From Eubacterium sp. (lineage in GTDB: Bacteria; Bacillota; Clostridia; Lachnospirales; Lachnospiraceae): a DNA stretch of 32,187 nt. The notes beneath the pieces were generated by a model. That model saw only the letters and a program-made list of their open reading frames with translations, made no database searches and was not told the origin of the DNA. The stretch covers positions 1 to 32,187 of the forward strand of contig JALFIK010000114.1 of assembly GCA_022776205.1 (NCBI GenBank), read 5' to 3'. Both the position numbers and the translations under genes were made by a program. Below are positions 8,779-16,460 of the stretch, one piece after another; position 1 is the stretch's first letter, and every line of letters begins with the position of its first letter.

Positions 8779-9447
8779 ATGCCAGCCAACAGCAATAAAT
8801 CAATTGTGAAATCAGGAAGTGAAAAATCTATTTCTCCGGCAGTGATAAAAAGATTGCCCCGTTATTACAGATATCTTGGAGACTTATTAAAAAATAATGT
8901 TGTTCGGATCTCTTCAAAGGAACTGAGTGAGAGAATGAATGTCACAGCCTCTCAGATTCGTCAGGATCTTAATAATTTTGGCGGTTTTGGCCAGCAGGGA
9001 TACGGTTATAATGTGGAGTTCCTTTATAACGAGATGGGGAAGATCTTAGGACTGGACCGCACGAACAATATTATTATCATTGGAGCCGGAAATCTTGGAC
9101 AGGCACTTGCCAATAACCAGGATTTCGATAGTAATGGATTTAAGATCATCGGATTGTTCGATGTGAATCCGAAATTGATAGGTATGACAGTGCGGGGTGT
9201 GGAAGTATATGATATTGACATGCTGGAGACATTTATTAAGGAGCATGAGGTGATGATTGCCGCTTTGACCCTGCCGAAGTCGAAGGCACCGAAGGTTGCG
9301 GAGAAACTTGTCAGCCTCGGGATTAAGGCTTTGTGGAACTTTGCACCGGTGGATTTGCATTTTTCGGAGGATGTTCTCGTGGAGAGTGTGCATCTTTCGG
9401 AGAGTATCATGACTTTATCCTACCGGATCCACAGTCAGAATATATAG
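8779..9447 (+). CDS. rex: Redox-sensing transcriptional repressor Rex
   Basis: Rex senses the NADH/NAD+ ratio; NADH releases it from operators upstream of fermentation and redox genes. The 222-residue protein has an N-terminal winged helix (about residues 18-85) with LSERMNVTASQIRQDL and the NFGGFGQQGYGY turn. A Rossmann domain follows with IIIIGAGNLGQAL (GAGNLG at 102-107), FDVNP as the acidic adenosine-binding end, and a domain-swap helix at the C-terminus. AGGGAGGA at 8768-8775 sets the start at 8779; the in-frame ATG at 8749 has no such site. A consensus promoter precedes it. The next gene, nnrD, also deals with NAD(P)H. I see no convincing Rex operator at its own promoter. Confidence 0.97.
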   Translation: MPANSNKSIVKSGSEKSISPAVIKRLPRYYRYLGDLLKNNVVRISSKELSERMNVTASQIRQDLNNFGGFGQQGYGYNVEFLYNEMGKILGLDRTNNIIIIGAGNLGQALANNQDFDSNGFKIIGLFDVNPKLIGMTVRGVEVYDIDMLETFIKEHEVMIAALTLPKSKAPKVAEKLVSLGIKALWNFAPVDLHFSEDVLVESVHLSESIMTLSYRIHSQNI

Positions 9448-9492
9448 AATGGGAAATTAAATATTTGGCATAACAGGGTGAGAGGATGAAAG

Positions 9493-9527
9493 ATCTTTCC
9501 GGCATGAAAAAGCCGTAGGAAGATTTT
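9493..9527 (+). terminator. Weak terminator or attenuator hairpin between rex and nnrD
   Basis: ATCTTTCCGGC (9493-9503) and GCCGTAGGAAGAT (9512-9524) form an imperfect stem with bulges, followed by a short T stretch. It may give partial termination between rex and nnrD. Confidence 0.35.
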
Positions 9528-9591
9528 CGTCCTTTTCTGTTATGGACAGCTGCAGTGGATGAATGCACTTTTATGGATGGAGGAAGAGAAA

Positions 9592-11103
9592 ATGAACTAT
9601 ATTGCTTCAAGGGAAGAGATGCAGAATATTGATTGTTTCAGTATTGAAAAAATCGGGATTCCCGGGATTGTTCTCATGGAAAAGGCAGCCCTTGCCATGG
9701 AAGAGATTTTTCTTGATCGTGTGCCGACAGACAGCCGGATTCTTATTGTGACAGAGAAGGGAAATAATGGAGGAGACGGACTTGCCCTGGGAAGACTCTT
9801 ACTAGAAGAAGGATATCAGGTGGATTTTTATGAAGTTGGCGTGATCCCCCATGATTCGGAGTCTCATCAGATTCAGAAAAATATTTTATCCCAGATGGAT
9901 GTGGAATTTTTGATGAAATTTCCCGAAAATGACTACGATGTCATCGTGGATGCCATTTTTGGTGTGGGACTTAAGCGTGATGTGGCCGGGCGGCATAAAG
10001 ACGTGATTGAACGATTAAACCAGATGCCCGGGCTTAAAGTGGCGGTGGATGTTCCTTCCGGTGTGGATGCTTCAACGGGCCAGATTCTTGGAATCGGATT
10101 TAGGGCAGATATTACCATCACATTCGGTCTTTCCAAAATCGGGCTTTTGCTTTATCCGGGTGCAGACTACAGTGGAGAAGTTATCGTAAAAGAGATTGGA
10201 TTTCCCGGAAAAGCGGTGGAGGAAATCGCACCGAAGATGATTTCCTACACGAAGGAGGATTTGTCCCGGCTGCCGGAAAGAAAGGCATGGTCCCACAAGG
10301 GAACTTATGGAAAAGTGCTGCTCATTGCCGGGGAAAAGGATATGGCCGGAGCGGCAATTTTTAGTGCAAAGGCAGCCTATAAAAGCGGAAGCGGTCTGGT
10401 GCGTCTGTTTTCCTGTGAAGAAAACAGGGTGATTTTGCAAAATCAGATTCCGGAGGCAATTCTCACAACGTATGATTCCGAAGAAACGGCCATGGAGCTC
10501 CTTCCCGAATGTCTCTCCTGGGCTTCCGTAATCGGAATCGGACCGGGAATCGGGCGGAGCGTTTTTGCAAAAAAACTGGTAAGAACAGTATTAAAAACAG
10601 CAAAGGCTCCCCTGGTCATTGATGCGGACGGACTCAACTGTCTTTCTGAACTTCTCAAAGAGGAAGAGATGCAGATTTTATTTAAGGAGTATGAGGGCGG
10701 AATGATTCTGACACCTCATCTTAAAGAAATGTCCCGCCTTCTTTCCATGCCGGTGGATGAGATCCGGAAAAATCTTCCGGAGGCGGCAGGAAAAATGGCA
10801 GATAAAGGTCATGTGGTCGTGTTAAAAGATGTGCGTACGATCGTGACAGACGCAAGTATCCCTGCATATATTAATTTAAGTGGAAATAACGGTATGGCTG
10901 TCGGCGGAACGGGAGATGTCCTTACAGGCATAATCTGTGGCTTTCTTGCAGGAGGGCTTTCCCATTTAGAGGCGGCAAGGCTCGGTGTGTACTGCCACGG
11001 ACTTGCCGGGGATGAAGCCGTAAAAGAGAAAGGAGAATATGGTCTTCTTGCGGGAGATCTTCCGGAGTATCTTGATAAAGTACTGCGGAAAGCCACATTG
11101 TAG
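9592..11103 (+). CDS. nnrD: Bifunctional NAD(P)H-hydrate epimerase / ADP-dependent dehydratase
   Basis: The enzyme repairs hydrated NADH and NADPH. The N-terminal domain epimerises NAD(P)HX, and the C-terminal domain dehydrates the S form using ADP. The 503-residue protein shows the YjeF N domain (about residues 1-215) with KGNNGGDGLALGRLL, DAIFGVGLKRDV and a VDVPSGVDASTG loop. The YjeF C (ribokinase-like) domain (about 225-500) has SHKGTYGKVLLIAGEKDMAG, GIGPGIGR, LVIDADGLN, LTPHLKEMSRL and NNGMAVGGTGDVLTG. The start at 9592 is set by GGAGGAAG a few bases upstream; the in-frame ATG at 9559 lacks one. It follows rex, so the redox sensor and a cofactor-repair enzyme are neighbours. The mazF-like gene starts 68 bases downstream. 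Confidence 0.95.
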   Translation: MNYIASREEMQNIDCFSIEKIGIPGIVLMEKAALAMEEIFLDRVPTDSRILIVTEKGNNGGDGLALGRLLLEEGYQVDFYEVGVIPHDSESHQIQKNILSQMDVEFLMKFPENDYDVIVDAIFGVGLKRDVAGRHKDVIERLNQMPGLKVAVDVPSGVDASTGQILGIGFRADITITFGLSKIGLLLYPGADYSGEVIVKEIGFPGKAVEEIAPKMISYTKEDLSRLPERKAWSHKGTYGKVLLIAGEKDMAGAAIFSAKAAYKSGSGLVRLFSCEENRVILQNQIPEAILTTYDSEETAMELLPECLSWASVIGIGPGIGRSVFAKKLVRTVLKTAKAPLVIDADGLNCLSELLKEEEMQILFKEYEGGMILTPHLKEMSRLLSMPVDEIRKNLPEAAGKMADKGHVVVLKDVRTIVTDASIPAYINLSGNNGMAVGGTGDVLTGIICGFLAGGLSHLEAARLGVYCHGLAGDEAVKEKGEYGLLAGDLPEYLDKVLRKATL

Positions 11104-11171
11104 AATACTCGCGGGGTTTTGTGGAAATACTTCATTTATAACGAAGAAGAAAAATGGAGTGAGCAAAATTG

Positions 11172-11516
11172 ATGATAAAAAGAGGCGATATTTATTATGC
11201 AGATTTACGGCCGGTTGTCGGTTCGGAACAAGGAGGGGTTCGTCCGGTCCTGATCATTCAGAATGATGCGGGAAACCGGCACAGCCCGACGGTGATCTGT
11301 GCGGCAATCACGAGCCGGATGAACAAAGCAAAACTGCCAACCCATGTGGAACTTTCAACCAGGGAATGTGACATCACAAAAGATTCCGTAATCCTGCTCG
11401 AGCAGATCCGGACGATTGATAAGCAGCGCCTTAAGGAGAGGGTCTGTCATCTGGATGAAAGAACATTAAAAAGGGTAAATCATGCGTTAAAAATCAGTCT
11501 GGAACTGATTACATAG
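11172..11516 (+). CDS. mazF: MazF/PemK family endoribonuclease toxin (NdoA-like)
   Basis: This family cuts single-stranded RNA at short sequence motifs and is normally held in check by a small antitoxin. The 114-residue protein matches the Firmicute NdoA type: [14 protein letters not shown] at the N-terminus, [15 protein letters not shown] with the catalytic Arg, VICAAITSR with the catalytic Thr, LPTHVEL, and a C-terminal [17 protein letters not shown] block. TGGAGTGAG lies about 10 bases before the ATG; a TTG directly before it is in frame. In Bacillus the antitoxin gene ndoAI sits just upstream. Here the 68 bases between nnrD and this gene are too short for one, and no overlapping frame looks like a ribbon-helix-helix protein. 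The toxin is therefore an apparent orphan. Confidence 0.93.
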   Translation: MIKRGDIYYADLRPVVGSEQGGVRPVLIIQNDAGNRHSPTVICAAITSRMNKAKLPTHVELSTRECDITKDSVILLEQIRTIDKQRLKERVCHLDERTLKRVNHALKISLELIT

Positions 11517-11539
11517 GATCAGACTGTGGATTTGGGCAC

Positions 11540-11568
11540 TTGACGCAAAAATGAAACGGTGCTAAACT
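11540..11568 (+). promoter_or_regulatory. Sigma-A type promoter for yebC
   Basis: TTGACG (11540-11545), a 17-base spacer and TAAACT (11563-11568), about 50 bases upstream of the ATG at 11618. Confidence 0.7.
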
Positions 11569-11617
11569 ATTTAAAGTTATGCGTACGAAACTAAAAGAAA
11601 AGTGAGGAGAATAGAAT

Positions 11618-12349
11618 ATGTCAGGACATTCCAAATTTGCGAATATCAAACATAAGAAAGAGAAGAATGATGCGGCGAAAGGTAAGATTTTCACTGTCAT
11701 CGGTCGTGAGATTGCGGTTGCCGTAAAAGAAGGCGGTCCGGATCCTGCGAATAACAGCAAGCTTCGTGATGTGATTGCAAAGGCAAAGGCGAACAATATG
11801 CCGAATGATACCATCGACAGGGGAATCAAGAAGGCAGCGGGAGATGCCAACTCCGTTGATTATGTACAAAACACTTACGAAGGATACGGTCCGAACGGGA
11901 TTGCAATCATTGTAGAGACATTGACGGACAATAAGAACCGTACGGCAGCCAATGTGCGTTCTGCTTTCTCAAAGGGAAGAGGAAATATCGGAACGACCGG
12001 CTGTGTATCATTCATGTTCCAGAAGAAGGGACAGATTATTGTATCCAAGGAAGAATATGAGACGGATCCGGATGAGTTCATGATGCTTGCTTTAGATGCA
12101 GGTGCCGAAGATTTTGTGGAGGAAGATGACAGTTACGAGATTACCACAGATCCGGACTCTTTCGGTGAAGTGAGAGAGGCTCTTGAGAAAGAAGGAGTGC
12201 CGATGGCTTCCGCCGAGGTGACCATGATTCCGGATACATATGTAACACTTACCGATCCGGAAGATATTAAGAATTTAAACCGCACTCTTGATCTGCTCGA
12301 TGAAGATGATGATGTGCAGGCGGTTTATCACAACTGGGATGAAGAGTAA
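11618..12349 (+). CDS. yebC: YebC/TACO1 family protein
   Basis: YebC-family proteins have long been annotated as transcriptional regulators. More recent work links them to translation, helping ribosomes through difficult motifs such as polyproline. The 243-residue protein is full length. The N-terminus [20 protein letters not shown] is the family hallmark, followed by [53 protein letters not shown] and an acidic C-terminal domain ending in [33 protein letters not shown] supplies the ribosome binding site. It has its own promoter and a strong terminator, so it is probably monocistronic. Confidence 0.96.
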   Translation: MSGHSKFANIKHKKEKNDAAKGKIFTVIGREIAVAVKEGGPDPANNSKLRDVIAKAKANNMPNDTIDRGIKKAAGDANSVDYVQNTYEGYGPNGIAIIVETLTDNKNRTAANVRSAFSKGRGNIGTTGCVSFMFQKKGQIIVSKEEYETDPDEFMMLALDAGAEDFVEEDDSYEITTDPDSFGEVREALEKEGVPMASAEVTMIPDTYVTLTDPEDIKNLNRTLDLLDEDDDVQAVYHNWDEE

Positions 12350-12370
12350 TCCGGGTGTATATTAAAAAAG

Positions 12371-12414
12371 AAGAGTGTCTGGCCTGGAAGGACAGGTTCT
12401 GGCACTCTTTTTTT
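12371..12414 (+). terminator. Intrinsic terminator after yebC
   Basis: AAGAGTG (12371-12377) pairs with CACTCTT (12403-12409), and an inner CCTG (12383-12386) pairs with CAGG (12393-12396). A run of seven T starts at 12408. Confidence 0.88.
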
Positions 12415-12445
12415 GGTGACAGTTTCATTTCCTGTCATATTTTAC

Positions 12446-12474
12446 TTGCATTTTACCGGGGTATCAGCTATAAT
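12446..12474 (+). promoter_or_regulatory. Sigma-A type promoter for the amino acid ABC importer
   Basis: TTGCAT (12446-12451), a 17-base spacer and TATAAT (12469-12474). The leader to the ATG at 12540 is about 60 bases. Confidence 0.75.
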
Positions 12475-12539
12475 ACTTTAGTGTAGTACATCGGTAAAAC
12501 TGCATAGAATTACAAAGAGAAAGAAAAGGAGAGAATACT

Positions 12540-13412
12540 ATGAAAAGATTAACTGCCATGCTTCTTGCACTTGTGATGTGCGTTTCGTGTCTGGCAGGCT
12601 GCGGTTCCTCTAAGAAAGAGGGTAGTGAAGCCGGCTCCACAAGCGAAGCAACGAAAGATTCCGACTGGGCTTATGTCAGCGGTAAGGGAGAGCTTACAAT
12701 CGGTATGACATTATTTGCACCAATGAACTATTATGATGACAAGAACGAATTTGTCGGATTTGATACCGAACTGGCAAATGCAGTAGGAGAGAAACTCGGA
12801 TTAAAGATCAACTTTGAGGAGATCAACTGGGATGCCAAGGAAACAGAGCTTAATTCCAAGAACATTGACTGTATCTGGAACGGAATGTGCATCACTCCGG
12901 AGAGAAAAGAGAACATGAGCATTTCTGATCCATATCTTTATAATACGCAGGCTATGGTTATGAAGAAAGACAGAGAAGCAGAGATCATGAAGGATGTATC
13001 CGGTCTTACAGTGACTGCGGAGACAGGTTCCACGGGTGAAGGCAAGATCCAGGGAACGATCCCGGATGATGAGACAGTGAAAGTGTCTGCCCAGGATTAT
13101 TTTAAAGACTGCAATTATGTTGCATCTGATTCCATGGCGAAGGCTCTTATGGAAGTGAAATCCGGTACGGCCGATATCGCAGTAGTCGACAGTGTATGTG
13201 CCCTTGGTATGGTTGGTGAGGGAACGGATTATGAAGACCTTACGATTAACCTTGACAACAACTTTGGACAGCAGGAATACGGTATTGCATTCCGAAAAGG
13301 CAGCGATATCACGGAGAAGGTTAATGCAGCAATCAAAGAACTCTATGATGATGGTACCGTTGATAAGATTGCACAGAAATATGAACTTCAGGATATGCTG
13401 ATTAAGAAATAA
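12540..13412 (+). CDS. Amino acid ABC transporter substrate-binding lipoprotein
   Basis: This is the extracellular binding protein of a polar amino acid importer (SBP_bac_3 family), 290 residues long. The N-terminus MKRLTAMLLALVMCVSCLAG ends in a lipobox with Cys21 as the lipidated residue, followed by a Ser/Lys/Glu-rich linker to about residue 42. The mature domain shows LTIGMTLFAPMNYY, FVGFDTELANAVGEKLGL, NSKNIDCIWNGMCITPERKE (the Arg usually contacts the ligand carboxylate), DPYLYNTQAMV and a C-terminal YDDGTVDKIAQKY. The ligand cannot be told; this group includes cystine, glutamine and general polar amino acid binders. It heads an operon with a permease and an ATPase, and a large stem-loop follows it. 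Confidence 0.94.
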   Translation: MKRLTAMLLALVMCVSCLAGCGSSKKEGSEAGSTSEATKDSDWAYVSGKGELTIGMTLFAPMNYYDDKNEFVGFDTELANAVGEKLGLKINFEEINWDAKETELNSKNIDCIWNGMCITPERKENMSISDPYLYNTQAMVMKKDREAEIMKDVSGLTVTAETGSTGEGKIQGTIPDDETVKVSAQDYFKDCNYVASDSMAKALMEVKSGTADIAVVDSVCALGMVGEGTDYEDLTINLDNNFGQQEYGIAFRKGSDITEKVNAAIKELYDDGTVDKIAQKYELQDMLIKK

Positions 13413-13449
13413 GATCGTTAAAATATTTCGAAAGTGAAGAAATAAATGG

Positions 13450-13509
13450 AGAATCCGGTATTCCGGTTTTCCTCTTTGTCAAAGAAGGGAAAATGGAAGA
13501 CCGGATTCT
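13450..13509 (+). repeat. Large stem-loop between binding protein and permease genes
   Basis: AGAATCCGGT (13450-13459) and ACCGGATTCT (13500-13509) form a perfect 10-bp inverted repeat. Inside it TTTTCC (13467-13472) pairs with GGAAAA (13488-13493), and the tip can pair CTTT with AAAG. No T run follows, so it is more likely a stability or processing element than a terminator. Such structures often keep the binding protein in excess over its membrane partners. Confidence 0.6.
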
Positions 13510-13570
13510 TGCACGATATGACATGATCTCATTGGTGTCAGTAAAATTTAACAGAAAGAAGGAAAAAATT

Positions 13571-14215
13571 ATGATGGCAGCAAGCCCTTGGGAATCCTTA
13601 AGTACAGGATTTATTTTTAACGTGAAGCTGTTTTTCATCACCCTGCTTCTGGCTTTGCCCCTTGGCCTGGTGATTACTTTTTGTTCCATGTCAAAATTCC
13701 GGCCGGTAAAATGGCTGAGCAGAACTTTTGTCTGGATTATCCGTGGTACTCCGCTGATGCTCCAGCTTTTCGTTGTTTTATATGCACCGGGACTTCTTTT
13801 TGAAATTCCGATGACTTCCCGTTTTACAGCGGCAGTCATTGCGTTTGTCATAAATTACGCGGCATATTTTTCTGAAATTTACCGTGGCGGGATCGAGAGT
13901 GTGTCCGTGGGACAGTATGAGGCCGGACAGGTTCTCGGCATGACAAAATCGCAGATTTTCTTTAAGGTTATTCTCCTTCAGGTAATAAAACGAATCATTC
14001 CTCCGATGAGTAATGAGGTGATTACCCTTGCCAAGGATACTTCTCTTGCCCGTATCATCGGTCTGGCGGAAATTATTATGTGTGCAGAGCGTTTTACAAA
14101 ACAGGGTCTGATCTGGCCTCTGTTTTCCACCGGTTTATTCTTCCTTGTCTTCAACGGAATCCTTACGGTTCTCTTAGGATGGGTTGAGAAGAAGATGGAC
14201 TATTTCAGAGTCTGA
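13571..14215 (+). CDS. Amino acid ABC transporter permease
   Basis: This is a membrane subunit of the importer, HisM/GlnP type, 214 residues. It has about five hydrophobic segments and the ATPase-contact EAA motif [20 protein letters not shown] at about residues 117-136. [14 protein letters not shown] and the [13 protein letters not shown] stretch are typical of polar amino acid permeases. The start at 13571 (MMAAS) is chosen for the AGAAGG site 8 bases upstream; a longer frame begins at 13493 inside the stem-loop and is less likely. Only one permease gene is present, so it should form a homodimer. The ATPase gene starts 11 bases after its stop. Confidence 0.93.
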   Translation: MMAASPWESLSTGFIFNVKLFFITLLLALPLGLVITFCSMSKFRPVKWLSRTFVWIIRGTPLMLQLFVVLYAPGLLFEIPMTSRFTAAVIAFVINYAAYFSEIYRGGIESVSVGQYEAGQVLGMTKSQIFFKVILLQVIKRIIPPMSNEVITLAKDTSLARIIGLAEIIMCAERFTKQGLIWPLFSTGLFFLVFNGILTVLLGWVEKKMDYFRV

Positions 14216-14226
14216 GGAGGTTTAGA

Positions 14227-15012
14227 ATGTCTATTTTAGAAGTAAAAGGGTTAAAGAAAAATTTTGGAAATCTTGAAGTCCTGAAAGGAATTGATTTTTC
14301 CCTGGAAAAGGGAGAGGTACTTGCCATGATCGGGGCTTCCGGAAGTGGAAAGACGACACTCCTCCGGTGCCTTAATTTCCTGGAGGAGCCAACAGAGGGG
14401 AAAATTCTGGTCAATGACGAAGTGATTTTCGATGCGCAGGATGAGAAGACCCTGAGTGAGTCCCAAATTCGGAAAAACCGTCTGCATTTCGGTATGGTTT
14501 TTCAGTCATTTAATCTGTTTCCCCAGTATACGGCTCTTAAGAACTGTACACTGGCAAGAGAGCTGATGGCGAAAAATGACCCGGAATTTAAGGCAAATAA
14601 AAAGAAAATTTTAAATCAGATCCAGGAGGAAGGTGCGGCGATTCTTGACAGTGTGGGCCTGCGGGAAAAGATAGATTATTATCCTCATCAGTTGTCGGGA
14701 GGCCAGCAGCAGCGTGTGGCCATCGCAAGAGCATTAATGCTTCAGCCGGATATTTTATGCTTTGACGAGCCTACTTCCGCTCTTGATCCGGAACTGACCG
14801 GTGAGGTACTGAAGGTAATCCGCAGTCTTGCAGACAAACATACCACCATGGTCATCGTTACCCATGAGATGCAGTTTGCAAGGGATGTTTCTGATCAGGT
14901 ACTCTTTCTTGATAAGGGAAACATCGCGGAATACGGAACACCGGAACAGGTATTTGAACATCCGAAGGAGGAAAGGACAAAACAGTTTCTGGAACGTTAT
15001 TTTGAAAATTAA
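14227..15012 (+). CDS. Amino acid ABC transporter ATP-binding protein (GlnQ-type)
   Basis: This is the ATPase subunit of the polar amino acid importer, 261 residues. It has Walker [10 protein letters not shown] near residue 36, the Q-loop [13 protein letters not shown], signature [15 protein letters not shown], Walker [15 protein letters not shown] and the H-loop [10 protein letters not shown]. Between the Q-loop and the signature is a stretch of about 25 charged residues ([18 protein letters not shown]) that is longer than in E. coli GlnQ. GAGGAGG precedes the ATG. It is the last gene of the operon, with a terminator starting 4 bases after the stop codon. Confidence 0.96.
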   Translation: MSILEVKGLKKNFGNLEVLKGIDFSLEKGEVLAMIGASGSGKTTLLRCLNFLEEPTEGKILVNDEVIFDAQDEKTLSESQIRKNRLHFGMVFQSFNLFPQYTALKNCTLARELMAKNDPEFKANKKKILNQIQEEGAAILDSVGLREKIDYYPHQLSGGQQQRVAIARALMLQPDILCFDEPTSALDPELTGEVLKVIRSLADKHTTMVIVTHEMQFARDVSDQVLFLDKGNIAEYGTPEQVFEHPKEERTKQFLERYFEN

Positions 15013-15016
15013 TGAG

Positions 15017-15057
15017 AGAACCGGATTATCCATGAAAGGAGGAGTCCGGTTCTTTTT
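15017..15057 (+). terminator. Intrinsic terminator after the amino acid ABC importer operon
   Basis: AGAACCGGA (15017-15025) pairs perfectly with TCCGGTTCT (15045-15053) and is followed by TTTT. Confidence 0.85.
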
Positions 15058-15109
15058 CGTGCGCCTGGCAGCGCACGTCGCTAATGGAAAAAGTTTATGT
15101 ACGTTGTTA

Positions 15110-16291
15110 TTATCGTTCCTCAATGAGCTCTTTAAAAATCGGAAGAGCCTTTTTTACCCGTACTGTCGGCACGCAGTAGGCGATGCGGAAGTGGCCCGGG
15201 CAGCCGAAGATGTCTCCCGGAACAAGCATAAGATCTTTTTTTCTTGCTTTTTCACAAAATGCGTAGGAATCCGGTTCCGGAGAACGTGGGAACATATAAA
15301 AAGTCCCACCCGGTTCCACACATTCATATCCGAAGGAAATGAGCGCATCATAGAGAATTTTTTTATTCGTTTCATATACGCGAAGATCAGAGGTATCATC
15401 ACAGGTGTCCGCAATGACTCGCTGCATCAGGGAAGCTGCTCCGTTTTGCCCGATGGTGCGGGAAATCTGTGGACAGATTTCAATGATTTGATCTGCCTGG
15501 TTACAATCCGGGTTTACAGCAAGGTATCCGATTCTCTCGCCCGGAAGGGACAGGGATTTGCTAAAAGAATAGCAGGTAAGTGTATCCGGGTAGTAGCCGG
15601 CAATATAAGGAGAATCTACCCCTTCAAAAATAATATCCCGGTAAGGTTCATCGGAGATCAGGTATATGGGATGACCGAATTCTTCGGATTTCTTCTGTAA
15701 AATGCGGGTCAGCCTGAGAATCGTTTCCGTGGAATAGACGATACCGGACGGATTATTCGGAGAATTAATGAGGATGGCGCTTACTTTCGGATTCAACCGT
15801 TTTATAAAGGCATTAAAATTAATCTGGAACGTATCCGTGTCTGCCGGGATGATGGTGAGGTGAAGTCCGGCACCGGCGGTGTAAGGCTTATATTCAGAAA
15901 AACAGGGAGCAAAAGTGATGATTTCATCTCCGGGATTAGTGACGGCGCGCAGAGCGTGGGCAAGGGCACCGGCAGCGCCCATTGTCATAAAAATATTTGA
16001 TGCCCGGTAATTGGTGTGAAACCGTCTGTTTAAGGATGCGGCAATTTTCTCCCTGGCTTCCATAATGCCAAAACTTGGACTATAGCCGTGGAGAGAGAGG
16101 GCGTCTGTATTTTTCACTTTTTCAATTATGGTACGATTCACAAGATCCGGCGCAGGTACGGAAGGGTTCCCAAGACTAAAATCGAAAACATTTTCCTCTC
16201 CGATTTCCTCTGCTCGTTTTGTGGCATACTGAAAGATTTCGAAAATAATGTCCTTTTCCTGCAGCATACCAGTATACTGTCTATTTAACAT
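15110..16291 (-). CDS. PLP-dependent class I/II aminotransferase
   Basis: This 393-residue protein is a fold-type I aminotransferase that moves amino groups between amino acids and 2-oxo acids. It shows FDFSLGNPSVPAP near the N-terminus, LHGYSPSFGIMEAREKIA, MTMGAAGALAHALRA for phosphate binding, INSPNNPSGIVYS, YLISDEPYRDI with the PLP-contacting Asp and Tyr, SFSKSLSLPGERIGY with the Schiff-base Lys, and a C-terminal FRIAYCV with the carboxylate-binding Arg. It is related to the aspartate/aromatic aminotransferases; the substrate is unknown. The start at 16291 follows GGAGGAG on the minus strand. It lies next to the amino acid importer and is divergent from the 16461 operon. The long plus-strand frame opposite it is a shadow. 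Confidence 0.92.
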   Translation of the reverse strand: MLNRQYTGMLQEKDIIFEIFQYATKRAEEIGEENVFDFSLGNPSVPAPDLVNRTIIEKVKNTDALSLHGYSPSFGIMEAREKIAASLNRRFHTNYRASNIFMTMGAAGALAHALRAVTNPGDEIITFAPCFSEYKPYTAGAGLHLTIIPADTDTFQINFNAFIKRLNPKVSAILINSPNNPSGIVYSTETILRLTRILQKKSEEFGHPIYLISDEPYRDIIFEGVDSPYIAGYYPDTLTCYSFSKSLSLPGERIGYLAVNPDCNQADQIIEICPQISRTIGQNGAASLMQRVIADTCDDTSDLRVYETNKKILYDALISFGYECVEPGGTFYMFPRSPEPDSYAFCEKARKKDLMLVPGDIFGCPGHFRIAYCVPTVRVKKALPIFKELIEER

Positions 16292-16322
16292 GGATTGCTC
16301 CTCCTTTTTAAAATCTTACTTG

Positions 16323-16351
16323 AGTGTATCACAGGGAAGGAAAAAGAACAA
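16323..16351 (-). promoter_or_regulatory. Promoter for the aminotransferase gene
   Basis: Read on the minus strand: TTGTTC (16351-16346), a 17-base spacer and TACACT (16328-16323), 31 bases upstream of the start codon. Confidence 0.5.
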
Positions 16352-16407
16352 TGAAAATTGCAGGAAGAGACACGGACAGAGTTCACAAAATCTCCATAGG
16401 GCGGTTA

Positions 16408-16436
16408 TTGACGAAACAGAGTTTGCCAATTATAAT
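16408..16436 (+). promoter_or_regulatory. Sigma-A type promoter for the 16461-19261 operon
   Basis: TTGACG (16408-16413), a 17-base spacer and TATAAT (16431-16436). The start codon at 16461 is only 24 bases downstream, so the leader is very short. Confidence 0.75.
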
Positions 16437-16460
16437 AAAACGGACAGAAAGGAGATTGTT

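Noticed and set aside
9486-9518. Ten-codon ORF between rex and nnrD
   Set aside because: Its upstream GAGAGG touches the ATG, leaving no spacing, and the frame lies inside an imperfect hairpin.
11039-11266. Possible antitoxin frame overlapping nnrD and the mazF start
   Set aside because: The product is Cys/Arg-rich with no ribbon-helix-helix or AbrB-like pattern and overlaps the conserved end of nnrD and the start of the toxin.
14828-15700. Long plus-strand open frame (290 codons) opposite the aminotransferase
   Set aside because: It lies antisense to a well-matched PLP enzyme, has no recognisable domain and starts inside the ABC ATPase gene.
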